Assembly: GCF_019263705.2 (NCBI RefSeq)
Contig: NZ_JADQDK010000001.1
Location: 2,728,001 to 2,792,000, forward strand
DNA length: 64,000 bases
Direction of reading: 5' to 3'
Origin: Pseudonocardia abyssalis
GTDB taxonomy: Bacteria; Actinomycetota; Actinomycetes; Mycobacteriales; Pseudonocardiaceae
This document shows, piece after piece, positions 1 through 8,353 of the stretch; the stretch's first letter is position 1; each line of letters begins with the position of its first letter. The notes beneath the pieces were generated by a model that saw nothing but the letters and a program-made list of their open reading frames with translations, was not told the DNA's origin and made no database searches. The position numbers were made by a program, and so were the translations under genes.

Positions 1-1171
1 CGGACTGCTCGATCGGGACCGCACCCATGATCAGCGCGGGCATCGCGGCGTAGGAGATGCCGACGCCGCTGCTGATGATCACCGTCGCGACCAGGATCGC
101 GAGGACCGAGCCGGTGAGGAACGTCGTCGCGAGGTACCCGGCGGCGATCACGGCGAGGCCCGCCATCAGCGTGATGCGCGGGCCGCGAACCGCGGTCAGC
201 CGGGCCGAGACCGGCGACATCACCATCATCATCAGTCCGCCCGGGGCCATCACCAGGCCCGCCTGCAGCATCGTCAGACCGAGGCCGTAGCCGGTCTCCG
301 GCGGCGCCTGGAGCAGCTGCGGGAACACCAGCGACGTGCCGAACATCGCGAAACCCGCGACGACCGACGCGAGGTTGGTCAGCAGCACCGGGCGCCGCGA
401 GGAGACCCGCAGGTCGACGAGCGGGTCGCGGATGCGCAGCTGCACCCAGCCCCAGAGCACCAGCACGACGACGGCAGTGGCGAACACGCCGAGCGTCAGC
501 GGGCTCCCCCAGCCCCAGGTGGCGCCCTTGACGACACCGAGCAGCAGGCTGACCAGGCCGATCCCCAGCCCGATCGCGCCCACGACGTCGAAGCGGCCGG
601 GCGAGCGGACCGGTGACTCCGGGACGATCACGGCCACGGCCGCCAGGCACACCGCACCGAGGGCGGCGGAGAGCCAGAACAGCACCTGCCAGCTCGCGTT
701 CTGCGCGACGATCGCCGACACCGGGAGCCCGATCGCCCCGCCGACGCCGAGCGTCGCGCTCATCAGCGCGATCGCCGAGCCGACGCGCTCGGCCGGCAGG
801 ACGTCGCGCATCATGCTGATCCCCAGCGGGATGATCCCCATCGCGGCACCCTGCAGCCCTCGACCGATGATCGCCGGGATCAGGGCGCTGCCCGCGGCCA
901 CCACGACCGAGCCGACGATCAGCGTGACGAAGCAGACGAGGATCACGCGACGCTTGCCGTAGAGGTCACCGAGGCGGCCGGTGACCGGCATCATCACCGC
1001 GGCCACGAGCAGCGTGATCGTGACGACCCACGAGGCGTCGGCGGGCGAGGCGTCGAGCAGTCGGGGCAGGCTCGGGACGAGCGGGATCACCAGCGTCTGC
1101 ATGAACGACGCGAGCATCCCGCCCGAGCACAGGGCTGCGACGACCAGCCGTGGCGAAGATCGAGGTTTCAC
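1..1171 (-). CDS. MFS exporter, DHA2-like, cut by the window start
   Basis: Membrane transporter of the major facilitator superfamily; by family a proton-driven drug or toxic-compound exporter, substrate unknown. The frame opens at GTG 1171 and is still open at the window edge, so about 390 residues are visible and the C-terminus is missing. Hydrophobic helices alternate with short loops. The loop after helix 2 carries GRLGDLYGKRRV, which is MFS motif A, and close to the edge GVGISYAAMPALIMGAVP resembles the late helices of 14-helix DHA2 exporters. The gene is divergent from the MarR gene at 1187, with only 15 bp between the start codons, and that spacer is filled by a palindrome. Local control by MarR is therefore likely (inference). 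The subfamily is less certain than the superfamily. Confidence 0.88.
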   Translation of the reverse strand, partial: MKPRSSPRLVVAALCSGGMLASFMQTLVIPLVPSLPRLLDASPADASWVVTITLLVAAVMMPVTGRLGDLYGKRRVILVCFVTLIVGSVVVAAGSALIPAIIGRGLQGAAMGIIPLGISMMRDVLPAERVGSAIALMSATLGVGGAIGLPVSAIVAQNASWQVLFWLSAALGAVCLAAVAVIVPESPVRSPGRFDVVGAIGLGIGLVSLLLGVVKGATWGWGSPLTLGVFATAVVVLVLWGWVQLRIRDPLVDLRVSSRRPVLLTNLASVVAGFAMFGTSLVFPQLLQAPPETGYGLGLTMLQAGLVMAPGGLMMMVMSPVSARLTAVRGPRITLMAGLAVIAAGYLATTFLTGSVLAILVATVIISSGVGISYAAMPALIMGAVPIEQS

Positions 1172-1172
1172 T

Positions 1173-1187
1173 TGTGTACCGTACACA
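1173..1187. promoter_or_regulatory. 15-bp palindrome between divergent MFS and MarR genes
   Basis: TGTGTACCGTACACA is a perfect inverted repeat (7-bp arms, one central base). It fills the gap between GTG 1171 (MFS, minus) and ATG 1187 (MarR, plus) and touches the MarR start codon. MarR proteins usually bind palindromes of this size in their own promoter, so this is the probable operator for both genes. The position also implies very short or no 5' leaders if these starts are right. Confidence 0.6.
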
Positions 1188-1672
1188 TGGTGACCGACGA
1201 TCCGCTGACCGCGATCGAGCGCGAACTCATGCTCATCGGCCGCCACCACCTCTCCCCCGTGCACACCCGGGTCCCCGGCGCCCTCGACCGCTCCGCGTAC
1301 GTCGTGCTCAGCCGCCTCGAGTCGGGCGGCCCACTCACCGCCCGTGGCATCGCCGACGCCCTGACGCTGGAGATCTCGACGGTCACCCGGCAGGTCGGGG
1401 CCATGCGCCGCGCCGGACTGGTGGAGCGGATCCCGGATCCCGACGGCGGTCCGGCCCACCTGCTGCACCCCACCGTGGCCGGCCTGCACCGGCTCGCCGT
1501 CGACCGCGCGATGTACCGCGACGGCATCGGCCGGGTCCTCGACGACTGGTCCCACGACGACCGCGAACAGCTCCGCGACGTCCTGCGCCGCCTCAACGAG
1601 GACATCGAGGCACGTCAGGATCAGCCCTGGCCACGCCCCGACCCGGCGAGACGGTCCCCCTCCCGTCGGTGA
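1187..1672 (+). CDS. MarR family transcriptional regulator
   Basis: DNA-binding regulator of 161 residues, the usual MarR length. The winged helix-turn-helix lies at about residues 40-90, with LTARGIADALTLEISTVTRQ as the recognition part and RRAGLVERIPDPDGG leading into the wing; helices for dimerisation flank it. ATG 1187 was preferred over a TTG 15 bp upstream because the palindrome and the divergent exporter leave no room for a longer start. MarR genes divergent from an MFS exporter usually repress it until a ligand binds (family knowledge). The ligand cannot be read from the sequence. The C-terminal 20 residues are Pro/Arg-rich and probably disordered. Confidence 0.88.
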   Translation: MVTDDPLTAIERELMLIGRHHLSPVHTRVPGALDRSAYVVLSRLESGGPLTARGIADALTLEISTVTRQVGAMRRAGLVERIPDPDGGPAHLLHPTVAGLHRLAVDRAMYRDGIGRVLDDWSHDDREQLRDVLRRLNEDIEARQDQPWPRPDPARRSPSRR

Positions 1673-1710
1673 GGACGCGGTGCCGCGGCACCGCACCGCC
1701 GACGCACGGA

Positions 1711-1758
1711 CCGCACCGCCGTCCCGGCAGCGGTGCGGGCACCGCAACGGCGGTGCGG
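1711..1758. terminator. GC-rich hairpin between convergent MarR and bluB
   Basis: CCGCACCGCCG (1711-1721) pairs with CGGCGGTGCGG (1748-1758). The interior can also pair (CGGTGC/GCACCG). It lies in the 94-bp gap between the stop codons of two convergent genes, so a bidirectional terminator is the simplest reading. No T-run follows, as is common in actinobacteria. Confidence 0.45.
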
Positions 1759-1766
1759 CGGACGAG

Positions 1767-2390
1767 TCAGGCCGAGCCGTACCGCTCCCGGTGCACCGCG
1801 TCGGCGAGCGGCCGCCGCTCCCGCCACTGGTGGCGCTCCAGGTCCGGGACCTCCTCCAGGTGGCTCACCGGGCCCACGCACAACCACGCCACCGGCCGCA
1901 CCGGGTCGGGGATCCCGAGCAGCCCCCGCAGGTACGGCTCCCGGTAGAACGACACCCATCCCACCCCCAACCCCTCGGCGGTCGCGGCGAGCCAGAGGTT
2001 CTGCACCGCGAGGCACGTCGAGTACAGGAGCGTGTCGGGGATCGTCGCCGCCCCGAGGACCTGCGGCCCGCCCCGGTCCGGATCGCAGGTGACGACGATC
2101 CCGGCCGCGGCGCCGAGGATCCCCTGCACCGCGATCGGGCCGAACCGACGGGCCCGCTCGGCGTCGAGGCCCAGTGCGAACGCCTGGCGCTGCTGCTCGA
2201 CGTGCGCGGCGAACCGGGTGCGCACGGCCCGGTCCTGCACCACCACGAAGTCCCAGGGCTGCGTCAGCCCGACGCTCGGGGCGCGGTGCGCGGCGCCGAG
2301 CACCCGCCACAGCACGTCCTCGTCCAGCGGTTCGTCGACGAACTCCGTCCGGACGTCACGGCGGCGGGCGATCACGTCGTACAGGTCCAC
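1767..2390 (-). CDS. bluB: 5,6-dimethylbenzimidazole synthase BluB
   Basis: Flavin-destroying enzyme of the nitroreductase fold that converts reduced FMN and oxygen into 5,6-dimethylbenzimidazole, the lower ligand of cobalamin. Seen: the N-terminal YDVIARRRDVRTEF, then AAHRAPSVGLTQPWDFVVV, which is the BluB form of the nitroreductase flavin site, and LAVQNLWLAATAEGLGVGWVS near residue 140. Length about 207 residues fits. The start is ambiguous: GTG 2390 is chosen; ATG 2435 and GTG 2375 are in frame. With 2390 the gene overlaps the end of the upstream MFS gene by 35 bp, so the two are probably co-transcribed with the GntR gene. The product would feed CobT, encoded at 43.3 kb. A TACCGGCGGTA palindrome lies 13 bp upstream of 2390. 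Confidence 0.9.
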   Translation of the reverse strand: MDLYDVIARRRDVRTEFVDEPLDEDVLWRVLGAAHRAPSVGLTQPWDFVVVQDRAVRTRFAAHVEQQRQAFALGLDAERARRFGPIAVQGILGAAAGIVVTCDPDRGGPQVLGAATIPDTLLYSTCLAVQNLWLAATAEGLGVGWVSFYREPYLRGLLGIPDPVRPVAWLCVGPVSHLEEVPDLERHQWRERRPLADAVHRERYGSA

Positions 2391-3591
2391 GTACGCCGAC
2401 GTTACCGGCGGTACGCGGCACGCTGCCCAGAGCACACCCGGCCGCGACGACCGCCACCGCGGCGAGCACGACGAACATCGCGGGATGACCGCCGAGAACG
2501 TCGGCCAGAGCGGCCCCGGCCCACGGGGCGAGCGCCGTCGCGAGCATCACCGGCGCGGACAGGATCCCGCCGAGCCGCCCGTAGTGGGTGGCGCCCCAGC
2601 GGTCGCTGACGGCGGTCGCCTGGAACAGCGTCAGCACCCCGCGCGCGGTCCCCGCGAGCACCGCGACGGCCACGAGCAGCGGCGTCGGGCCGGGGACGGC
2701 GGCCATGAGGCCGGTCGTCGCCGCCGTCGCCAGCAGGATCACGACACCGCGGCCGCGCACCGACGTCGACCGCACGAGCCACCCGTACCCGAGCCGCCCC
2801 GCGGTCTGGCCCAGCCCGCCGAGCCCGAGCGCCCACGCCGCCTCGCCCGTCGTCAGACCGCGCTCGACCAGCAGCGGGACCTGGTTGACGATCACCGCGA
2901 ACGCCGTGAACGACCCGAGTCCGACGGCGAGCACCACCAGCACGAACGGGCGGCTGCGGGCGATCGCCCCGGGGTCGTCGTCGGCGGCGTGGGCCACCGG
3001 CTCGGGATCGGGCCACGGGCCGCGCAGGCCGAACAGATGCGCGGGCACCGTCGTCACGGCGAGCACGACGGCGAGGACCAGGTACGTCCGGCGCCAGTCC
3101 GACGCCTCCACCAGCACCGCCGTCAGCGGCGCGAAGATCACGCTCGCGAACCCGGCCAGCAGCGTCACGGCCGTCAGCGCGGTGACCCGCCGCGGCCCCC
3201 ACCACCGCGTCAGCGCGGCGAACGCGGGCGGGTAGAGCGTGCCGGCCATCGCCAGCCCGGCCAGTACCCACGACGCGAAGAACCACGGGAGCGTCGGCGC
3301 GGTCGCGATCCCGACCAGCGCGGGCACCCCGACCAGCGACCCTGCGGTCATGACGACGCGCGGGCCGTGCCGGTCGATCCAGCGCCCGACCGGGATGCCG
3401 GCCAGTGCGGAGGTGACGAGCCCCGTCGAGAAGGCCGCGGTGACGGTGCTGAGCGACCAGCCCGTGTCGGCGGTGATCGCCGACGCCAGCACCGGGAACG
3501 CGTAGTACAGGATCCCCCAGCTGATGACCTCCGTGGCACACAGCACGACGAGCACCCGTCGCAGGCCGGCCGGGGACAGCGGGGCGGGCAC
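2356..3591 (-). CDS. MFS transporter in a GntR-MFS-bluB operon
   Basis: Integral membrane carrier of 411 residues with the 12-helix MFS layout. The segment SALAGIPVGRWIDRHGPRVV is a motif-A-like loop after helix 2. A central acidic loop (PDPEPVAHAADDDPG) separates the two six-helix halves. The pattern resembles the monocarboxylate/oxalate-formate type of MFS rather than drug exporters. GTG 3591 follows the GntR stop codon by 2 bp, pointing to translational coupling. The open frame continues upstream through the GntR region to 4434, but that part is antisense-like low-complexity and is not a fusion. A link of the substrate to B12 or benzimidazole is only suggested by the overlap with bluB. Confidence 0.85.
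   Translation of the reverse strand: MPAPLSPAGLRRVLVVLCATEVISWGILYYAFPVLASAITADTGWSLSTVTAAFSTGLVTSALAGIPVGRWIDRHGPRVVMTAGSLVGVPALVGIATAPTLPWFFASWVLAGLAMAGTLYPPAFAALTRWWGPRRVTALTAVTLLAGFASVIFAPLTAVLVEASDWRRTYLVLAVVLAVTTVPAHLFGLRGPWPDPEPVAHAADDDPGAIARSRPFVLVVLAVGLGSFTAFAVIVNQVPLLVERGLTTGEAAWALGLGGLGQTAGRLGYGWLVRSTSVRGRGVVILLATAATTGLMAAVPGPTPLLVAVAVLAGTARGVLTLFQATAVSDRWGATHYGRLGGILSAPVMLATALAPWAGAALADVLGGHPAMFVVLAAVAVVAAGCALGSVPRTAGNVGVRGPVRRDRPPP
2403..2413. promoter_or_regulatory. TACCGGCGGTA palindrome before bluB
   Basis: Perfect 11-bp palindrome inside the last codons of the MFS gene and 13 bp upstream of the chosen bluB start. It has the same TACCGNCGGTA pattern as the two sites upstream of the P450 at 6364. 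Operator function is inferred only from this recurrence. Confidence 0.4.
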
Positions 3592-3593
3592 GG

Positions 3594-4355
3594 TCAGCGG
3601 GCGAGACCGAGACGGTAGCCGCCACGCGAGGAGAAGTCGGCGGTGACGGTGAACCGGTCGCCGCGCACCAGGGTGTGCCGCCACTCCACCGCCTCCGAAC
3701 CCACCAGCCCGAGGCGCTCGATCGCGAACGCGGCGACGCCGGGGCCGACCGCGAGCAGGTCGCGCTCGGCCGGCGTCGGGATCACCGCGCGGATGTCCTC
3801 GCGGCCGCCGGTGAGCGTCACGCCGCAGGACTGCGCCAGCTCGGTGTAGAGCGCGGTGTGGGTGAGGTCGACGTCGAGCAGCGGGGCGGCGATGCGCTCC
3901 GGCAGCCAGACGCGGTCGACGGCGAGCGGCGAGGTCCCGGCCATCCGCAGCCGCTCCAGGTACACCAGCGGTGTGGACTCCTCCAGCCGCAACCGGGCCG
4001 CGATCACCCCGTCGGCCCGCACCTCCAGGGTCCGCACGACGCTGCGCTGGCTCAGCCCGGCCGCCTCCACCGAGGAGAACAGGCTGTAGAGCGCACCGAG
4101 CGGCTGGCGGATCTCGGTCGACTCGGCCAGGCGCGGCGACCGCCCCCGGCCGGCCACGACCGTGCCCTCGTCGCGCAGCCGGCGCAGCGCCTCCCGCACG
4201 GTGTGCCGGCTGACCCCGTACTCCCCCACCAGCGCGAGCTCGCCGGGGAAGGCGTCGGCGAACTCGCCCGCCTCCAGGCGGCGTCGCAGGTCGGTGAGGA
4301 GCTGGGCCCACAACGGCTCGGGACGGGCGCGGTCGAGGGCGCGCGCTCCGGTCAT
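3594..4355 (-). CDS. GntR family regulator with UTRA-type ligand domain
   Basis: Transcription factor of 253 residues. The N-terminal winged helix (residues about 10-75) contains LVGEYGVSRHTVREALRRLR, the typical GntR recognition helix, followed by DEGTVVAGRGR. The C-terminal part (residues about 90-245), with LVYLERLRMAGTSPLAVDRV and a final FTVTADF strand, matches the UTRA ligand domain of the HutC branch. ATG 4355 is chosen because the helix-turn-helix begins soon after it. GGAGG lies only one base before it, so a slightly different start is possible. It heads the MFS-bluB operon and probably regulates it in response to the transported compound (inference). Confidence 0.88.
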   Translation of the reverse strand: MTGARALDRARPEPLWAQLLTDLRRRLEAGEFADAFPGELALVGEYGVSRHTVREALRRLRDEGTVVAGRGRSPRLAESTEIRQPLGALYSLFSSVEAAGLSQRSVVRTLEVRADGVIAARLRLEESTPLVYLERLRMAGTSPLAVDRVWLPERIAAPLLDVDLTHTALYTELAQSCGVTLTGGREDIRAVIPTPAERDLLAVGPGVAAFAIERLGLVGSEAVEWRHTLVRGDRFTVTADFSSRGGYRLGLAR

Positions 4356-4399
4356 GCCTCCATCCCACCACGCCCGGCACCGGGCGTCCGCCACCGGCC

Positions 4400-4463
4400 A
4401 TGATCGACGTCCGGGAACGCCCGGCGGGCGCCACCCCGCAACCCGTTCCGAACAGTCGATCAT
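4400..4463. repeat. 64-bp intergenic inverted repeat (TGATC-ended family)
   Basis: ATGATCGAC (4400-4408) pairs with GTCGATCAT (4455-4463). Inside it CGGGAACG (4412-4419) pairs with CGTTCCG (4444-4450) with one bulge. It sits between the GntR gene and the Cys-rich gene. In length and end sequence it resembles the elements at 27466-27533 and 43142-43293. It could terminate the Cys-rich gene transcript or be a dispersed repeat. Confidence 0.5.
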
Positions 4464-4517
4464 CGACGCGCCCGCGGGCCCCGGCCCGCCCACGACTCCC
4501 GGACGGTGATCACGGAG

Positions 4518-4895
4518 TCAGGCGCGACGGGCTCCGACGCGGCGCGCGGCGTCCAGGAGATGCGCGGGAAGCAGGCGCGGGTCGAGGTCCCCGGCCCGCA
4601 GCCAGGCCCCGAACGCGGCGACGTCGGCGGTCGTGCGCATCGGGCCGATGAGCAGCGCGCACGAGGTCGGACTGCGTCCGTCGTCGCAGGGTTGGACGAC
4701 GACCACCGGAGCGACCGGCCGCGCCGCGCACCCGGCACCCAGGAAGCACCCGGTGCTGACCAGCACCCCGTTCGTGCCGGCCCGCACCACCGCGCCCAGC
4801 TCCTCGACGACCTCCGCCCCGACCGTCGCCGGATCCCCGATCCCGCAACGGGCGGCGACGCAGGACAGGGCCGTGTACCCGGAACAAGTGGCCAT
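4518..4895 (-). CDS. Small Cys-rich protein, possible thioredoxin-like [2Fe-2S] ferredoxin, Zur-box linked
   Basis: Protein of 125 residues with seven cysteines, including [12 protein letters not shown] and VVQPCDD, spaced in a way that recalls thioredoxin-like [2Fe-2S] ferredoxins of actinobacteria. That assignment rests on the Cys pattern alone. The C-terminal half ([20 protein letters not shown]) is not a domain I can name. ATG 4895 is preferred over GTG 4913, which lies almost on the Zur-like box. The gene is divergent from rpmE2 and the box at 4916-4928 lies between them, so zinc-responsive co-regulation is likely. A role in zinc or metal stress is inference. Confidence 0.7.
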   Translation of the reverse strand: MATCSGYTALSCVAARCGIGDPATVGAEVVEELGAVVRAGTNGVLVSTGCFLGAGCAARPVAPVVVVQPCDDGRSPTSCALLIGPMRTTADVAAFGAWLRAGDLDPRLLPAHLLDAARRVGARRA

Positions 4896-4915
4896 GCCTG
4901 TACGTTGACGCACAC

Positions 4916-4928
4916 GACAATCATTGTC
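4916..4928. promoter_or_regulatory. Zur-box-like palindrome
   Basis: GACAATCATTGTC is a perfect 13-bp palindrome with 6-bp arms, close in form to actinobacterial Zur boxes (TGAAAATNATTTTCA type). It is 20 bp upstream of the rpmE2 start and 20 bp from the start of the divergent Cys-rich gene. rpmE2 is a well-known Zur target, which supports the reading. Confidence 0.7.
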
Positions 4929-4948
4929 AACTAAACGAGGAGCTCGCC

Positions 4949-5197
4949 GTGCGCCCGAACATCCACCCCGCCTACGGCCCGGTCGTCTACCAGGACCAGT
5001 CCACCGGCGACCGGTTCCTGACCCGCTCCACCGCCACCTCGCGCGAGACCGTGGCCTGGACCGACGGCAACACCTACCCGCTGATCACGATCGACGTCAC
5101 CGCCTACTCGCACCCGTTCTGGACGGGCGGGGCACGCGTGCTCGACGCCGCGGGCCAGGTCGAGAAGTTCAACCGGCGCTACGGGAAGCGCCGCTAG
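4949..5197 (+). CDS. rpmE2: 50S ribosomal protein L31 type B (zinc-independent paralogue)
   Basis: Ribosomal protein that replaces zinc-binding L31 when zinc is scarce, which frees zinc. The 82 residues begin [16 protein letters not shown] and include FLTRSTATS and the typical end [20 protein letters not shown] followed by a basic tail. There is no cysteine at all, so it is the zinc-free type B form. GTG 4949 is preceded by GAGGAG at 4937-4942. The Zur-like palindrome directly upstream explains regulation. In many actinobacteria rpmE2 is grouped with other zinc-free ribosomal paralogues; here it stands alone beside the Cys-rich gene. Confidence 0.95.
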   Translation: MRPNIHPAYGPVVYQDQSTGDRFLTRSTATSRETVAWTDGNTYPLITIDVTAYSHPFWTGGARVLDAAGQVEKFNRRYGKRR

Positions 5198-5241
5198 ATA
5201 CTGGCGTGGTGCGCCGGAGCCGGGCGGTGGTCGTCACCGAC

Positions 5242-5559
5242 ATGCGGGAGCCGCTGACGGTGGTCCACCGCCGCCTGATCCGCCGGCGCACGGCGCTCAT
5301 GGTGCTGTGGATCGCGGGCTGGGTCGCCACCGGCTTCGTCTACGAGACGGGCTGGCTGGCCATCGCGATCCTCGTCGTCACGGGGCCGGTCGCGTGGCTG
5401 CTGACGTGGTGGTGGTTCCGGGATCCGGGAGGCTCGCGGGTTCCGGGAGGACCTGGCGCGGCACCGGCTCGTCCCGCCCTCGCCGCTCGGCCCTGGCCTT
5501 CCATTCCCGCGGGTAGCCCAACGACACCTCCACGAACCGGACGCCGTCCTCCACCGTGA
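5242..5559 (+). CDS. Hypothetical two-helix membrane protein
   Basis: Unrecognised small protein of about 105 residues from ATG 5242 (GTG 5206 and 5209 are in frame upstream). Residues about 18-60 form two hydrophobic segments, LMVLWIAGWVATGFV and LAIAILVVTGPVAWLLTWWW, preceded by an Arg-rich start, so the N-terminus should be cytoplasmic. The last 45 residues are Pro/Ala/Arg-rich and overlap 182 bp of the convergent metallophosphoesterase gene, part of which is conserved. That tail is therefore probably read only because the frame lacks an earlier stop. I would trust the membrane half and doubt the tail. Confidence 0.5.
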   Translation: MREPLTVVHRRLIRRRTALMVLWIAGWVATGFVYETGWLAIAILVVTGPVAWLLTWWWFRDPGGSRVPGGPGAAPARPALAARPWPSIPAGSPTTPPRTGRRPPP

Positions 5560-6271
5560 CGCGCGGGATGTGCAGGTGTCCGTAGACCACGGCCTGCGCG
5601 CGGTAGCGCATGTGCCAGTCGGCCGTGGCGGTGGTGCCGCACCACAGCGCGAACTCCGGGTAGCGCAGCACGCGCGTCGGGAGCCGGGTCATCGGCCAGT
5701 GGTTGACCAGTACCGTCGGCAGCGCGGGGTCGAGGGCGTCGAGACGCCGGCGCGACTCCGCCACCCGCGCCGCGCACCAGGCCGAGCGGTCCGGGTACGG
5801 ATCGGGGTGCAGCAGATGCTCGTCGGTGCAGACCACCCCGGCCGAGCGGGCGATCGCCAGGCCCTCCTCCGAGGTCGTCGCGCCCTCGGGGAGGAACGAG
5901 TAGTCGAACAGCAGGAACAGCGGGGCGACGACGACCGGCCCGCCCGGCCCCGTCCACACCGGGAACTCGTCCTCCGGGGTGTCGACGCCCAGCGTGCGGC
6001 ACTCCGCGACCAGCCGCTCGTAGCGGGCCACCCCGCGCAGCGGCACCGGGTCCTTCGTGCGTGTCCACAGCTCGTGGTTGCCGGGCACCCAGATCACCCG
6101 CGCCCACCGGCTGCGCAGCAGCGCGAGCGTGCGGACCACGTCGTCGACCTGCTCCGCGACGTCTCCGGCCACGATCAGCCAGTCGTCGGCGGACTCCGGC
6201 CGCAGGTCCTCCGCGATCGCCCGGTTGTCCGGGTGGCGCACGTGCAGATCGCTGACCGCCCACAGCTTCAC
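5378..6271 (-). CDS. Calcineurin-like metallophosphoesterase
   Basis: Cytosolic phosphoesterase of 297 residues with a complete two-metal site: SDLH at residues 7-10, AGDVAE at about 38, the catalytic GNHE at about 66, VNHWP in the middle, and YGHLHI near residue 235. Metallophosphoesterases of this layout act on diverse phosphodiesters, and the substrate cannot be inferred. GTG 6271 is chosen because AGGAG lies 7 bp upstream and the first metal ligand follows within ten residues. It is divergent from the P450 at 6364. The last 20 residues are low-complexity and extend into the opposite-strand gene. Confidence 0.9.
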   Translation of the reverse strand: MKLWAVSDLHVRHPDNRAIAEDLRPESADDWLIVAGDVAEQVDDVVRTLALLRSRWARVIWVPGNHELWTRTKDPVPLRGVARYERLVAECRTLGVDTPEDEFPVWTGPGGPVVVAPLFLLFDYSFLPEGATTSEEGLAIARSAGVVCTDEHLLHPDPYPDRSAWCAARVAESRRRLDALDPALPTVLVNHWPMTRLPTRVLRYPEFALWCGTTATADWHMRYRAQAVVYGHLHIPRVTVEDGVRFVEVSLGYPREWKARAERRGRDEPVPRQVLPEPASLPDPGTTTTSAATRPAP

Positions 6272-6308
6272 CGGTGAACTCCTACCACGCGCCGCTGGCA
6301 CAACCGTG

Positions 6309-6350
6309 GTTACCGACGGTAGGTTCGAGACAAGTTACCGCCGGTAGGTT
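6309..6350. promoter_or_regulatory. Twin operator-like repeats before the P450 gene
   Basis: Two 17-bp direct repeats of the form GTTACCGNCGGTAGGTT occupy 6309-6325 and 6334-6350. Each contains an 11-bp palindrome (TACCGACGGTA at 6311-6321, TACCGCCGGTA at 6336-6346). Their centres are 25 bp apart. They lie between the metallophosphoesterase and P450 starts, just before the P450 ribosome site GGGAGG. A dimeric repressor, for example a TetR-type protein, could bind both (inference). Confidence 0.65.
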
Positions 6351-6363
6351 CTGGGAGGTCGAC

Positions 6364-7664
<1,301 letters not shown>

Positions 7665-7668
<4 letters not shown>

Positions 7669-8039
7669 CCGCCCCGACGTCGCTGGCCGACGCGAAGTTC
7701 GTGCAGCTCACGACATTCCGCCGCGACGGCAGCGGCGTGCCCACACCCGTCTGGGTCGTCCCGCTCGAGGGCGGCGCGATCGGCGTCTGGACGATGGCGG
7801 GCACGGGCAAGGTCAAGCGCGCCCGCCGCTCCGGCGCGGTGACACTGGCGGTGTGCGACCGGCGCGGCAACGTCAGCGGCCCCACCACCCCCGGCACGGC
7901 CCGCCTGCTCGACGAGGCCGGCCTGCGCACCGTCCGCGACGGGGTGCGGCGCAAGTACGGGATGCTCGGCCGGATCCTGACGACGGTCACCGCCCGCCGA
8001 GGCGCGGGCCCGGCAGCCCTCTCGATCACCCTGAGCTGA
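7665..8039 (+). CDS. PPOX-class deazaflavin/FMN-dependent protein
   Basis: Protein of 124 residues with the split-barrel flavin fold of the PPOX superfamily: the opening ADAKFVQLTTFRRDGSGVPT and VWVVPLEGGAIGVWTMAGTG are typical of actinobacterial members that use F420 or FMN. Such proteins reduce small substrates or serve in cofactor exchange. It starts at ATG 7665 inside the P450 stop codon, so it is translationally coupled to the P450 and may act on the same pathway, a link drawn from position only. Confidence 0.82.
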
Positions 8040-8353
8040 CCGTGAGGGCGGTTGAGCCGGCCCGGTAGTGGTGGGTTGCTGCTGACGACAGCGGGTGTGA
8101 CCCCTGATCTGACTGGCGTGATGCCCTGTCGGGACTCGTCCACCTGCTGTCGTCGGCACCGGCCCGGCCGGAGCTGGCTGGCCTGATCAGGAGCATGACC
8201 GACCTCCGATGTGTCCCGTCACAGTCCTGCCGAGCCCCGCACCGGACCGGGACCGTCCGCGTCCCGGGCGATCAGGGGCGGATGTCCGGCGACCCACGGG
8301 CGGGAAGGGCGCGACCCCGCGGGCGGGGCGACAGCGACTCACGGGGCGAGGGG
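8040..8353. other. 314-bp intergenic region with an orphan inverted repeat
   Basis: No coding frame here looks genuine. The main feature is an imperfect inverted repeat: 8081-8097 pairs with 8141-8157 in 15 of 17 positions (core GACGACAGC/GCTGTCGTC) around a 43-base loop. Short TGATC-containing words lie on both sides. The stretch could be a decayed end of a mobile element or a structured RNA. No transposase or remnant of one is visible. Confidence 0.35.

Noticed and set aside
2356..4434. GntR-MFS fusion protein
   Set aside because: The MFS frame is open through the GntR region, but the GntR domain is read in another frame with its own stop; the extension is low-complexity.
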